A DNA stretch of 64,000 bases from an uncultured Armatimonadota bacterium (GTDB lineage Bacteria > Armatimonadota > Fimbriimonadia > Fimbriimonadales > Fimbriimonadaceae): the NCBI GenBank assembly GCA_903904815.1, contig CAIVDU010000022.1, forward strand, positions 20,083-84,082. The letters run 5' to 3'. Shown one piece after another: positions 1-8,480 of the stretch. A model generated the notes under the pieces. It was not told where the DNA came from, did no database searches, and saw nothing but the letters and a program-made list of their open reading frames with translations. Each line of letters begins with the position of its first letter. The first letter of the stretch is position 1. The position numbers and the translations under genes were made by a program.

Positions 1-83
1 CCCGATCCGTGGAATTAGATCCAGAACAAATTCACCAGCACTCTTCCGAGCGGTCAGTCGTGCCAATAGGAATCGATTCTGGA

Positions 84-1223
84 TCAAGCTGCGCGATTCT
101 TGGTCCGATGGGATTGGAAGTCTTGCATGAAGTCGACCAGGTTCTCGACCGCTTGGATCTGCATGCCATTGTAGAGTGAAGCTCGGATACCGCCGACGCT
201 ACGGTGTCCGTCAAGGCCCGAGAAGCCGCCCGCCCTAGCAGCGCTCAAAAAATCTCGTTCGAGTTCAACCGAGGAGAGTCGGAAGGACACGTTCATCTTT
301 GAGCGATTGCATGACGAAACTGTCGCTCGGTAGAACTCAGGATTCCGATCGATTTCGCGGTACAGGAGGTCGGCTTTGGCGGTGTTGATGCAATCCATGG
401 CTTCCAGCCCTCCGATCTCGTCGCGCAGCCAGCGGCTTACGAGCAGCACGGAATAGATCGCGAATACGGGCGGGGTGTTATAGATTGAATTCGCCTCGAT
501 CTGGGTGCGGTAGTTGAGAAATCCGGGCATGTCTGTGGGAGCCTCATGCAGGATTTCGTCTTTTACCAGAACGACCGTGACCCCCGAGGGACCAATGTTC
601 TTTTGGGCATGCGCGTAGATGACCGAGAATCGGTCGAAGTCGAAGGGGCGCGAGAGGAAGTCCGAGGACATGTCACAAACGCGCGGGACGCCGTCTAGAC
701 CCATCACCTGGTGAAATTGAAGACCTTCTACGGTCTCATTCGAGATGTAGTGTAGGTAAGGTGCGTCCTCGGAGAGTTCCAGGTCGTGTTCATCCGGCAA
801 GCGGCGAAAGCCATCGGATTCGCCGCTCCAGGCGACCCGAATCGGGCCTTCGCGTCGGGCCTCAGGCAGGGATTTACCGCTCCAGTAGCCGGTATGCAAG
901 TAATCGGCAGGCTGGGTTTTCCCGGCCAGGAGGGACATCGGGACCATTGAAAACTGCTGCGTCGCTCCTCCCTGCAAAAACAAGACATGGTATTCATCCG
1001 ACAAGCCCATCAGGCGGCGGATGTTGTCCTTAAGCTCGTTCACGACGGAGGCAAACCAATCAGAGCGATGGCTGATCCCCAAAATCGACAACCCGACCTC
1101 TGGAACGGCAATGATCGATTCTTGGAGTTGTCGGAGAACAACTTCAGGCAGCACTCCAGGGCCGCCGGAGAAGTTAAGCTGATTTGGATGAAGCGCAGAA
1201 AGTGTTTTCATGTCGGAAATCAT
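84..1223 (-). CDS. serC: Phosphoserine aminotransferase SerC
   Basis: Class V, PLP-dependent aminotransferase of serine synthesis; it converts 3-phosphohydroxypyruvate and glutamate to phosphoserine. About 379 residues, a normal family length. The N-terminal NFSGGPGVLP motif, the cofactor-phosphate loop LQGGATQQF (about residue 85), the PLP lysine in AHAQKNIGPSG (about 209) and the C-terminal HRSVGGIRASLYN substrate motif are all present. I chose the ATG at 1223, which shares its A with the TGA stop of the upstream gene (TGATG), over an in-frame TTG three bases earlier. The coupling implies co-translation with the upstream peptidase/ATP-grasp gene, so this copy may serve a dedicated pathway, but its motifs look like housekeeping SerC. 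Confidence 0.93.
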   Translation of the reverse strand: MISDMKTLSALHPNQLNFSGGPGVLPEVVLRQLQESIIAVPEVGLSILGISHRSDWFASVVNELKDNIRRLMGLSDEYHVLFLQGGATQQFSMVPMSLLAGKTQPADYLHTGYWSGKSLPEARREGPIRVAWSGESDGFRRLPDEHDLELSEDAPYLHYISNETVEGLQFHQVMGLDGVPRVCDMSSDFLSRPFDFDRFSVIYAHAQKNIGPSGVTVVLVKDEILHEAPTDMPGFLNYRTQIEANSIYNTPPVFAIYSVLLVSRWLRDEIGGLEAMDCINTAKADLLYREIDRNPEFYRATVSSCNRSKMNVSFRLSSVELERDFLSAARAGGFSGLDGHRSVGGIRASLYNGMQIQAVENLVDFMQDFQSHRTKNRAA

Positions 1224-3427
1224 CAAGCGGCTTGGAGTTGTTTAGCCTTCAGTTCCCGAAGGTATTGGACGAATGCGTCCCGGACCTTGTGCATATGAAC
1301 TTGCTTATAGGGGAAGAGGTCAACGGGATCCATTCCGTGAATCACCATTGCGTGATCCACCTCAAATATGAGGAGTTGGCCGTCGCGGGTTTCTGCACAG
1401 TCGACGCATAGATAGTCGAGCCCAATCCGGCTGAACATGCCTTGTAGGGCCACGTGGTGGCGCGTCGAGAATTCATCGAAATGATCCATGAAAGCTGCTT
1501 CTTCGTCTGCCTTTGACCGGTCGACGTACATCCCGGCATTCACGTAGTGGATCATCCAATGGGAGGAGATCGCCATGTGACCGACGAACGGTTGACCGTC
1601 TATCATGGCTACGCGGATCTTGCGAAATTGGCCGTCCTCTCCGCTGTAGTCTATGAAGGGCGAGATGTAGAACTGGGACTCAGTTTGGGCTTCCAGATAA
1701 TTCTTGAGACTTGCCAGATCGTCGATTTTTTGAAGACCCCTACCCGCGTGCGAGCCGCGCGGTCGGAGGATGATGGGGAAGGCGCAATCGTCATGGATTG
1801 ATTGCAACAGAACCGATCCGGCCGAGACGGATTCGAGCGCTATCCGATCTATCTCGTGTGTGAGCGGCATGTACAACCCAGGAACACCTTGGAGGATTCG
1901 ACTCGCCGCCATGCGCTCGACATTGGGAATGAATTTCGGTAGGTTCACGATCGGTCTCTCCCAACCTGCGAGTAGATGTTGTAGTTGTTCCAAGGTCGGG
2001 CGGGTGTCGGCCGTGTCAGACATACCTACGATCAGAACATCGTGTTCCGGCAGATTGTCCGGGAGCGGAGCGTCGGGAGTGCAGAAGGCCAAATTCAGCT
2101 CAATCGGTGCACCCTCGAGGAGGCAGTCGAGGGGGATGTTCTCGGCCAAGTCTCCCGGAGCGACGAGCATGAGTACGCGACATTCGACTCGACCCTGGGA
2201 GGAGGGCAAATGAAATTGGCGTCGGCCAGACAGCCCCTGCCCTTGCATCGCCAACCCGAGGGGTCGATCGGGAAGCGAAAAGAAAGCGGTCGCCATGTTC
2301 ATCCAAAGGAACGAATTGTCCCGATCCAGGTTTGCCCTAGCCAACAGTTCTTGGGCTAAGTGGCGGAGGTCGCCCCCCTCGATGCTCAACCTTAGGAACG
2401 GAGCCAGGCCGAGGAATTCACCGGTGGATCGCGCGATCAGTTCGCGGCAGAGTGCAGCCGTGGCGACGTGCTGAGCGCGTCGAGGAAATGTGGTCGCAGG
2501 TCGAGCGAAGTAATCCTCGAAAAATGCCGACTTTGATTCACCATTTTGGGTGTTCCAGAAGTTTGCGTAAAACACTTCTTCATCCCCATGGCGAACTCGA
2601 ACCTCGTAGGGCTTTCCTAGGAGCACCGAATGAGCGTACGTTGCGTACGACTCAGCAAAGTCTTCGTGCATATTCGTCGACGAACCGATTGTCGGGAAAT
2701 TTGTTTTACTCAGAGAATCGTAGACCTCGAGACAGACGTCTGCGGGCAAGCCTTCCGCCGAATAGAGGGCGAGCGAGGATCTGAGGGGGAAATCTTGACC
2801 TTGGGCGGGCACGACACCGGACGGATTAACGGTCCAACTCAGTAATGGGAACGACTTGAGATCTGTTAGTTCTGAAATGTCGCTGTTGGACCAGCAGTCC
2901 GGCATCTCGTTGCTAAATGCGGCCATGACGTGTCCAAATTCGTGAAGCAGAATGAATTGCAGCGCTTCGCTTCGGCAATCGCACTGAGATGACGCGATTC
3001 GGACATCGATTTTGAAATCTTCGGACGGTTGAAACGCGGTGTTTTCTCTCCAAGTCGCCCACTTGTTGGCGGACAGGTCAGCGAAGACGTCGACGTTGAT
3101 GAGCACGACCGCCCCCAATACTTCGCCATTCGCATAGGTCACAAAGTCGGTCGCAGCGAAGCAGTCGAGACCGGCCATGAAGAAAACGCCAAGCAGTCTA
3201 GAGGCGAGTTGATCCTTTATAACCTGTGGAAGTCCCCCGAGAGCCTCGCGCAGGTCTGCAACGAGGTCAGCCGACACATCTGCAGAGCGAGGGGAAGCTT
3301 CGTAACCACTTGCGCGATAAAAGTGAGCGGCGGTCTGTATGAGTTCTTCGGGTGCAAGTCCAATGCGCTCCGCGATTGGAATCTCATACATCTGCTCCCA
3401 CTGGGTCGGTGTGCTTGTCAAAGTCAT
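1223..3427 (-). CDS. HEFGH metallopeptidase-like / ATP-grasp-like fusion protein
   Basis: A 734-residue protein I cannot assign to a named family. Residues 162-166 read HEFGH, a zinc-peptidase HExxH motif, and MHEDFAESYATY at about 253-264 could supply a third glutamate ligand as in gluzincins. The middle (about 335-420) resembles degenerate helical repeats. The C-terminal 190 residues look like an ATP-grasp fold: a lysine-poor nucleotide-binding strand FPIILRPRGSHAGRG, then KIRVAMIDGQPFVGHMA and the acidic strand LLIFEVDHAM with a likely metal-binding Glu. ATP-grasp enzymes ligate a carboxylate to an amine or thiol, so a peptide-bond-making and a peptide-cutting module seem joined. No signal peptide is visible, so it is probably cytoplasmic. 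It is translationally coupled to serC. The substrate is unknown. Confidence 0.75.
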   Translation of the reverse strand: MTLTSTPTQWEQMYEIPIAERIGLAPEELIQTAAHFYRASGYEASPRSADVSADLVADLREALGGLPQVIKDQLASRLLGVFFMAGLDCFAATDFVTYANGEVLGAVVLINVDVFADLSANKWATWRENTAFQPSEDFKIDVRIASSQCDCRSEALQFILLHEFGHVMAAFSNEMPDCWSNSDISELTDLKSFPLLSWTVNPSGVVPAQGQDFPLRSSLALYSAEGLPADVCLEVYDSLSKTNFPTIGSSTNMHEDFAESYATYAHSVLLGKPYEVRVRHGDEEVFYANFWNTQNGESKSAFFEDYFARPATTFPRRAQHVATAALCRELIARSTGEFLGLAPFLRLSIEGGDLRHLAQELLARANLDRDNSFLWMNMATAFFSLPDRPLGLAMQGQGLSGRRQFHLPSSQGRVECRVLMLVAPGDLAENIPLDCLLEGAPIELNLAFCTPDAPLPDNLPEHDVLIVGMSDTADTRPTLEQLQHLLAGWERPIVNLPKFIPNVERMAASRILQGVPGLYMPLTHEIDRIALESVSAGSVLLQSIHDDCAFPIILRPRGSHAGRGLQKIDDLASLKNYLEAQTESQFYISPFIDYSGEDGQFRKIRVAMIDGQPFVGHMAISSHWMIHYVNAGMYVDRSKADEEAAFMDHFDEFSTRHHVALQGMFSRIGLDYLCVDCAETRDGQLLIFEVDHAMVIHGMDPVDLFPYKQVHMHKVRDAFVQYLRELKAKQLQAA

Positions 3428-3663
3428 GGTGTATCAACTGGAGGATCGGATAGCGCCGCGAGGTACCAGGCAGCTCACCCGCAAAAATACGGAGTTGAGT
3501 TGCTTTTCAGTTTGAATAGTTGGCCGAAGTGCCAGTTTCTTTAGACCAAGGGGAGGCAGCGAGCGGCGTTCAAGAGTGAGTCCACGGCAAGTCCACGAGT
3601 TCTAGGCCGTCGCGAGTGTCTTGGCGAAGCAATACACGGGCAACAGTGCTGGCCGGTTGGCAT

Positions 3664-3682
3664 CCCTCGCGTTATGCGAGGG
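3664..3682 (-). terminator. Hairpin downstream of DUF503 gene
   Basis: A perfect 7-bp stem (CCCTCGC/GCGAGGG) with a 5-base loop lies 14 bases past the DUF503 stop. No T-run follows on the minus strand, so a terminator role is only a guess. The rest of 3428-3695 shows no convincing gene and must hold the promoter of the peptidase/ATP-grasp-serC unit. Confidence 0.3.
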
Positions 3683-3695
3683 TCATAGATTGACC

Positions 3696-3983
3696 TTAAG
3701 ATCGATGAATGTCGATGACGCACGGATCAACCGTAATCTCTGGGTTTTGGTCGAATAATTCCAGCACTCTTTGCAGCACGAATTCGGCCTGCACGGCATT
3801 CGCCGACACGTAGGCCACGCCAATCGTGGCGTTCCCCCACAGATCGTGGTCGTCTACTTCGGCAATCGACATGCCGAAGTCTCTTCGCAGCTTCTCGATC
3901 AATCCGCGAATGAGGTGGCGCTTATCCTTCAAGGATCTCACGCCGTTCAGGCGTAACGCCAATTCCAAAGTTCCAACCACCAT
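3696..3983 (-). CDS. DUF503 family protein (YlxP-like)
   Basis: A 95-residue protein matching DUF503 over its whole length: it begins MVVGTLELALRLNG, followed by the conserved RSLKDKRHLIRGL helix, and ends ITVDPCVIDIHRS. The ATG at 3983 gives the family's standard N-terminus; an upstream TTG at 3998 would add five extra residues. It lies 20 bases after the HD-GYP gene on the same strand and is probably co-transcribed. Family members are small cytoplasmic proteins often found near ribosome-maturation genes. The biochemical role is not established, and the signalling-gene neighbour here does not clarify it. Confidence 0.85.
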   Translation of the reverse strand: MVVGTLELALRLNGVRSLKDKRHLIRGLIEKLRRDFGMSIAEVDDHDLWGNATIGVAYVSANAVQAEFVLQRVLELFDQNPEITVDPCVIDIHRS

Positions 3984-4003
3984 TCTTATTGCGATCAAGC
4001 CAC

Positions 4004-5740
4004 CTATTCAGCGGCCAAAGAATCGACGATTACTGGCCATTTGTTTACAAGCGCGGTGAAGGCTTCAACCACCACAGGATCGAAGTGCGAACCCGACTGT
4101 TTTTGAAGATGAGCCATCGCGTATTCGGCAGGAAGAGCTGGACGATAGGGTCTTTCGGTCGTCATCGCATCGAACACGTCGACCACAGCGAAGATGCGTG
4201 CTGAGAGTGGAATCTCTGAGCCCTGGAGTCCGCGTGGGTATCCCGTTCCGTCGTAGCGCTCGTGATGACAGAAGGGCACATCCAGGGCGTGCGAAAGCAG
4301 CGGAAGGGGCGAGAGGATATCGTAGGCGTATTGAGGGTGCTTTCGCATGACCTCCCACTCCGCCGCACTAAGAGGACCCGGTTTATGAAGGATTGCGTCT
4401 GGGATTCCGATCTTTCCAACGTCGTGCAGCAATGCTCCGTGCTCCAGGTTTCTCAGTTCCGTGTCCCGAAGGCCCAAGGCCTCACCCAGTTGGAGGCTGA
4501 TTCGCGTTACCCGTTGAGTGTGCCCCTCGGTCTCATGGTCGCGAAGCTCAAGAGCGGCCACCATGGCTCTGAGAATGGCCTCATGTGCGGAATCTCTTGA
4601 AGCCTTGACCGTCTCAATCTCTTGAGTGATCACAATGTTTTGGAGGCTAACCGCAAGGCTCCGAGTAAGGCTTTCAAGGGTATCAATTTGCTCAGGATCT
4701 AACACGCACTCGTGGCGCGAGAACAGTAGGACGTGCCCAATAGCTCCACTAGAACCGACCAAGGGCGTGCAGGACATCAAGTGCAACCGGGTGAGAGCAC
4801 GCAACAACGGAGGATTGAATTCACCACTTCCTAGCAGATCCAGCACCATGGGAGCCGTTTCAGGTGGCACTCCGAAGAATTCGATGAACTGCTCTCCATC
4901 GACTTGGAACGCCACGGCCGCCGCTTGGGCCGCCATCTGCTCAGCGATTCTCGGAAGCGCTCCTCTCGTAAGTTCAATCGGACTCGTGGCTTCCGAAGCC
5001 TTTAAGACATCTCTAAGCGCGCGAAGATGTTTCGAATTCTTATTGTCGGACTTGTCGATTGCCGCTCGATGGGATTCATCGCGGGCGAATCCGACGAACC
5101 GCCGCGAGTCCTCCGTATTGACTTCTTCCACATGCAGGGTGAGGGGAAATTCCAGTCCATTAGAACGAAGCCCCACGACACCCCGAGCGGGTGCATCTGG
5201 ATGACTCTCGGGATAGGAAGTAAGTTGTCCCGCATGAAGCTCTCGGAAGCGGTCTGGCATTAGGCCGGTCATGAGTTCGCCCACAATCGCTTCCTCTTCA
5301 ACACCGAACATTTGGGCCGCTGCTCGGTTAATCTTCTCGATGCGGCCGTTGCCGTCGATCAAGAAAACGCCTTCGTTCGATCTTCTCATCAGCGCTTCGG
5401 TGACGGCAACCGAAGAAGTGGCGACCGGAACTTCGATTCCTAGGCAAGACAAACCTGAGGGCATACCAGAATCGTCAAACTCCGGACTAAGAGACCAGCG
5501 AATCCTCCTGGATTGACCGTCGGCGCGAAAGATGCTTCGATCAACGACGGACGCTCTCGAAACATCCAAAGCGCCAAACAGTCCCTGATGGTGTCGGCCT
5601 AAGATAGAAGCCATCGGAAGACCTAATGTATCTACAACACTTTCGTTGCAGCGAACGACGGTACCATCTGGACCGAGAGTCATAACTAGGACCCCTAGAG
5701 GGTCGAGTGCATCGGGCAACGCATCTGACTCCACGGTCAT
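4004..5740 (-). CDS. PAS/PAS/GAF-like sensor with HD-GYP phosphodiesterase domain
   Basis: A 578-residue cytoplasmic signalling protein. The first third holds two PAS-like segments (LGVLVMTLGPDGTVVRCN and GVFLIDGNGRIEKIN), the middle a GAF-like segment, and residues 396-578 an HD-GYP domain. The HD dyad (LLHDVGKIG, 439-440), the partner histidines (HHERYDGTGYP) and the GYP triplet (500-502) are intact, so hydrolysis of cyclic di-GMP is expected. No transmembrane segment is seen, so it likely senses a cytoplasmic cue. I chose the ATG at 5740 (GGA 7 bases upstream) over a TTG at 5803 that lacks a ribosome site. DUF503 follows. A PilZ protein elsewhere in the window (40826) is a possible c-di-GMP reader. 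Confidence 0.9.
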   Translation of the reverse strand: MTVESDALPDALDPLGVLVMTLGPDGTVVRCNESVVDTLGLPMASILGRHHQGLFGALDVSRASVVDRSIFRADGQSRRIRWSLSPEFDDSGMPSGLSCLGIEVPVATSSVAVTEALMRRSNEGVFLIDGNGRIEKINRAAAQMFGVEEEAIVGELMTGLMPDRFRELHAGQLTSYPESHPDAPARGVVGLRSNGLEFPLTLHVEEVNTEDSRRFVGFARDESHRAAIDKSDNKNSKHLRALRDVLKASEATSPIELTRGALPRIAEQMAAQAAAVAFQVDGEQFIEFFGVPPETAPMVLDLLGSGEFNPPLLRALTRLHLMSCTPLVGSSGAIGHVLLFSRHECVLDPEQIDTLESLTRSLAVSLQNIVITQEIETVKASRDSAHEAILRAMVAALELRDHETEGHTQRVTRISLQLGEALGLRDTELRNLEHGALLHDVGKIGIPDAILHKPGPLSAAEWEVMRKHPQYAYDILSPLPLLSHALDVPFCHHERYDGTGYPRGLQGSEIPLSARIFAVVDVFDAMTTERPYRPALPAEYAMAHLQKQSGSHFDPVVVEAFTALVNKWPVIVDSLAAE

Positions 5741-5889
5741 AGTTTTCCGCAAGTTTGGGTGACCCGGCTTCGTCGCAAGATCAATTGCCAATCCATGATG
5801 CAATGTAAGCGATTAAGCTCACCGAAAGAGCACCAATGATGGCTTTTTTCGCTTAAAACCGCTCTTTTAGGGAGCATAGTCGTATTTAA

Positions 5890-5916
5890 GGCCGCTGATG
5901 GAATTCATCAGCGGCC
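5890..5916 (-). terminator. Terminator-like hairpin after histidine kinase
   Basis: A perfect 11-bp stem GGCCGCTGATG/CATCAGCGGCC with a 5-base loop lies about 30 bases past the kinase stop. On the minus strand it is followed only by a short TT-AAAT stretch, so termination may be weak. Confidence 0.5.
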
Positions 5917-5946
5917 GTAAATGTGCCAGGTACGGGGTAACCCGGA

Positions 5947-7659
5947 CTAGTCGTTCAGGGCTTTCGCCTGCTCAACATCCAGGTTTGCCGGGATCCGGAA
6001 TAAGAAGGTACTTCCTACTCCAACTTCCGATTCGGCCCAGATCTTGCCCATGTGAACCTGTTCGACAAGATGCAAGACGAGATAGAGGCCCAGACCAGTA
6101 CCATAGATCTTGCGGTTGTCTTCGTTATTCACGCGGTGGAACTTCTCGAACACCTTCGTGAGGTGGTCCTTCGGGATACCGAGACCCTGATCTTGGACTC
6201 CGAATAGGAGCGTGTCTCCCTCCTGCTTCGCATGGACGGTCACATCACCGCCGTTGGGTGAATATTTGATCGCGTTATTGAGCAAGTTGGTAAAGATCTG
6301 ATCGAGCTTGTCCTCGTCGGCGAAGATGGTTTTAGGCAGTTCACCGTGGACCTTCAACTGAACGTTGTGCTTAGTGGACGCCTGCCTCTGAATCGTAACG
6401 ACCTTCTCGAGGAGTGGTTGGAGTTCGACTGTCGTGTAGTTGGGCTTGAGGGACTCGCCCGACTCGATACGTGCCGTGTTCAGCAGATCGTCGATCAGCC
6501 GTCGAAGTCGATCGCACTCCGTATCGATGATCGTGTGGAACTCGTGTCGCTCCTCTGCTCCGAAATACTCTTCGCCATCTAGGAGCGTTCGCACGAATCC
6601 TTTGATAGCGGTAAGCGGTGTCCTAAGTTCATGAGAAGCCATCGCGACGAAGCTCGACTTCATGCGGTCGATGTTCTTCATCTCGGTAACGTCGTTCAGA
6701 ATCGCAACCACGCCAAGTTCTTTGGCCTCTTCGTTCCTTACAGCTGCCGCCTGAACTTCGTATATTCGATCGTTGCCGTGGAGAGTGACGGTGATCTCGC
6801 GCTTGGTGCCTTCCCCGCCCTGTTGAGCATCGGTCAACGTTTCGTAGAGTTCGTCATTTTTCAGGGAGTCACGGGCATTCTTCCCGATAGCGTCTTGACC
6901 GAGATTGAAGAGCGCCCTAGCAGTCGCATTGATTTGGCTAAGCCTTCCCTCTGGGCTGACAAGGATGAGTCCCGCGCTCAGAGACTCAAAGGTTTGCAGT
7001 AGCTCTTCTCGCTCTTCGATCACTTCTTTGTAGAGCTGAAGGTTGGCGATAATAGAGCCGACGTTCTTCGCCATTCGCTCAAGCAGGCGGACGTCCTCAT
7101 CGATAAAGTCTTCACCATGGCGTTTATTGAACGCATGGAGAACGCCGATGGTGTTGCGGTCGACGACGCGGTTCTCCTCGTCTCGCTTCTCAATCACCAA
7201 GGGAACTGAGACGCCGTTCAAAACATGAAGCAGGCCAAAGGGATCTTGTTGGGTGCGAGGGTCGTGGGTCGCATCGTGGAAGATGATCGGTTCCGAGTTA
7301 CGGAAAACCTCTCCACTGACACCCTGGGTTGCCCTTACACGGAAAATCTTGAGGTGTTCGTCATCAACCCCGAATGCAGGAGGAATGCCAATGAGCTCTC
7401 CCTTCTCTCGGTCGTAGAACATGATCACGATCTTCTCCGCTTGGAGAATCATGGCGATCCGCTGCACCAGCCTGCGCAACGTGACGTCTGCCTCGCTGAT
7501 CGGCGTGACGTCCAGTGTCGCCTCTGCACTGGTCCGGACAACCTGGGCAGGGATATTCCTATCCGCCTCCAGTTCCTTGATTCGTTGAAGAGCAGCTGCA
7601 AGCTGTCGCTTCAGTTCTTCGAGATCATCTCCCATTACGCTTGAAACACCCAATGACAC
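5947..7659 (-). CDS. GAF/PAS sensor histidine kinase
   Basis: A 570-residue hybrid-free histidine kinase. It has an N-terminal coiled coil (about 10-35), a GAF domain (57-207), a PAS domain (220-330), a HisKA dimerisation helix with phospho-acceptor His343 in ASHELRTPLTAIKG, and a C-terminal HATPase domain with N box (LLNNAIKYSPNGGD) and G box (DQGLGIP). No transmembrane helix is present, so sensing is cytoplasmic. No response regulator is adjacent, making it an orphan kinase. The start is uncertain: GTG at 7659 has a TACATT hexamer 8 bases upstream (possible leaderless start), while ATG at 7635 lacks any ribosome site. Confidence 0.93.
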   Translation of the reverse strand: MSLGVSSVMGDDLEELKRQLAAALQRIKELEADRNIPAQVVRTSAEATLDVTPISEADVTLRRLVQRIAMILQAEKIVIMFYDREKGELIGIPPAFGVDDEHLKIFRVRATQGVSGEVFRNSEPIIFHDATHDPRTQQDPFGLLHVLNGVSVPLVIEKRDEENRVVDRNTIGVLHAFNKRHGEDFIDEDVRLLERMAKNVGSIIANLQLYKEVIEEREELLQTFESLSAGLILVSPEGRLSQINATARALFNLGQDAIGKNARDSLKNDELYETLTDAQQGGEGTKREITVTLHGNDRIYEVQAAAVRNEEAKELGVVAILNDVTEMKNIDRMKSSFVAMASHELRTPLTAIKGFVRTLLDGEEYFGAEERHEFHTIIDTECDRLRRLIDDLLNTARIESGESLKPNYTTVELQPLLEKVVTIQRQASTKHNVQLKVHGELPKTIFADEDKLDQIFTNLLNNAIKYSPNGGDVTVHAKQEGDTLLFGVQDQGLGIPKDHLTKVFEKFHRVNNEDNRKIYGTGLGLYLVLHLVEQVHMGKIWAESEVGVGSTFLFRIPANLDVEQAKALND

Positions 7660-7780
7660 AGAGTAAATGTACCTCTCTTCCCCGCCTTCTGGAGGGAAAG
7701 CCCGCTCTAAAGCCGAATCCTAACCGTTTCCGACGGCAATTGAATGCCGATACGTTCGGATATTGTGGTTAAGATGGACC

Positions 7781-7786
7781 TATAAT
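7781..7786 (+). promoter_or_regulatory. Consensus -10 box of LON-domain gene, likely leaderless
   Basis: TATAAT lies nine bases before the ATG at 7796, and no Shine-Dalgarno lies between. Transcription would begin within about three bases of the start codon. No clear -35 hexamer is visible. Confidence 0.5.
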
Positions 7787-7795
7787 GATGATCGG

Positions 7796-8461
7796 ATGGC
7801 CAAACAGCTAGAAGAACTGCCGTTGTTCCCGCTGAACACCGTGTTGTTCCCATTTGCACAGGTGCGGCTTCATGTGTTTGAAGACCGATATCGGGAAATG
7901 GTTCGCCTGTGCCTGCAAGACGATCGCCCATTCGGGATCGTTTTGATCCGTTCTGGGAACGAGGTCGGCATGGCCGATCCTTACCTCGTCGGCACTGTCG
8001 TGCGAATCGTGCAGGTGGACACTTACGAGGACGGTCGGATGGACATCCAAGTTCAAGGCGAGAGAAGGTTTCGCATTCGAGAGTTGGATGAAAGTCATCC
8101 CTATCTTGTTGGGCGCGTCGAACCGGTTGTGGAACATGTCCTTGAGGACAGCATGCGGGCCGAGGAACTCCTCACGCGGGCAAGAGAGGAGTTTGAGGTT
8201 CTGATCCAAAAGCTGTTCGCACGCCAAGAGTTTGAAGTGCAGGTCGTCTTCCCGACAGATCCGGTGGCGCTAAGCTTCACTATCGCGAACCTGTTGCCGA
8301 TGGAGAATCTCGACAAGCAGCGGTTGCTCGAAACAACTGATACCCTAGAGCGCGTCGAGGACCTACTGCCAATCTTGGAACAGCAGTCAAAGGACGTCCG
8401 CCAAACCAATCTTTACCGGATTGGATCGGATGACCTTCGGGAATGGATCACCCCGAACTAG
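7796..8461 (+). CDS. LON substrate-binding (N-terminal) domain protein
   Basis: A 221-residue stand-alone LON N-domain protein without the ATPase or protease parts of Lon. The N-terminus ELPLFPLNTVLFPFAQVRLHVFE is the family signature (shown here only as the lead motif LPLFPLNTVLFP), followed by YREMVRLC and FGIVLI. Stand-alone versions occur widely, and their role is unclear; they may bind unfolded protein or act as adaptors. The ATG at 7796 places the signature at residue 7; an upstream in-frame ATG at 7763 lies before the -10 box and is unlikely. The J-domain/WD40 gene is convergent, only 19 bases away, so the two 3' ends nearly meet. Confidence 0.88.
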   Translation: MAKQLEELPLFPLNTVLFPFAQVRLHVFEDRYREMVRLCLQDDRPFGIVLIRSGNEVGMADPYLVGTVVRIVQVDTYEDGRMDIQVQGERRFRIRELDESHPYLVGRVEPVVEHVLEDSMRAEELLTRAREEFEVLIQKLFARQEFEVQVVFPTDPVALSFTIANLLPMENLDKQRLLETTDTLERVEDLLPILEQQSKDVRQTNLYRIGSDDLREWITPN

Positions 8462-8480
8462 CGGGTTCAGGGTGCGTCGA

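Noticed and set aside
1..83. Possible gene at the left edge
   Set aside because: Only 83 bases after the serC stop; no frame with family cues and no terminator visible.
3541..3723. 60-residue minus-strand open frame
   Set aside because: Arg/His-rich, no ribosome site, overlaps the DUF503 3' end and the hairpin.
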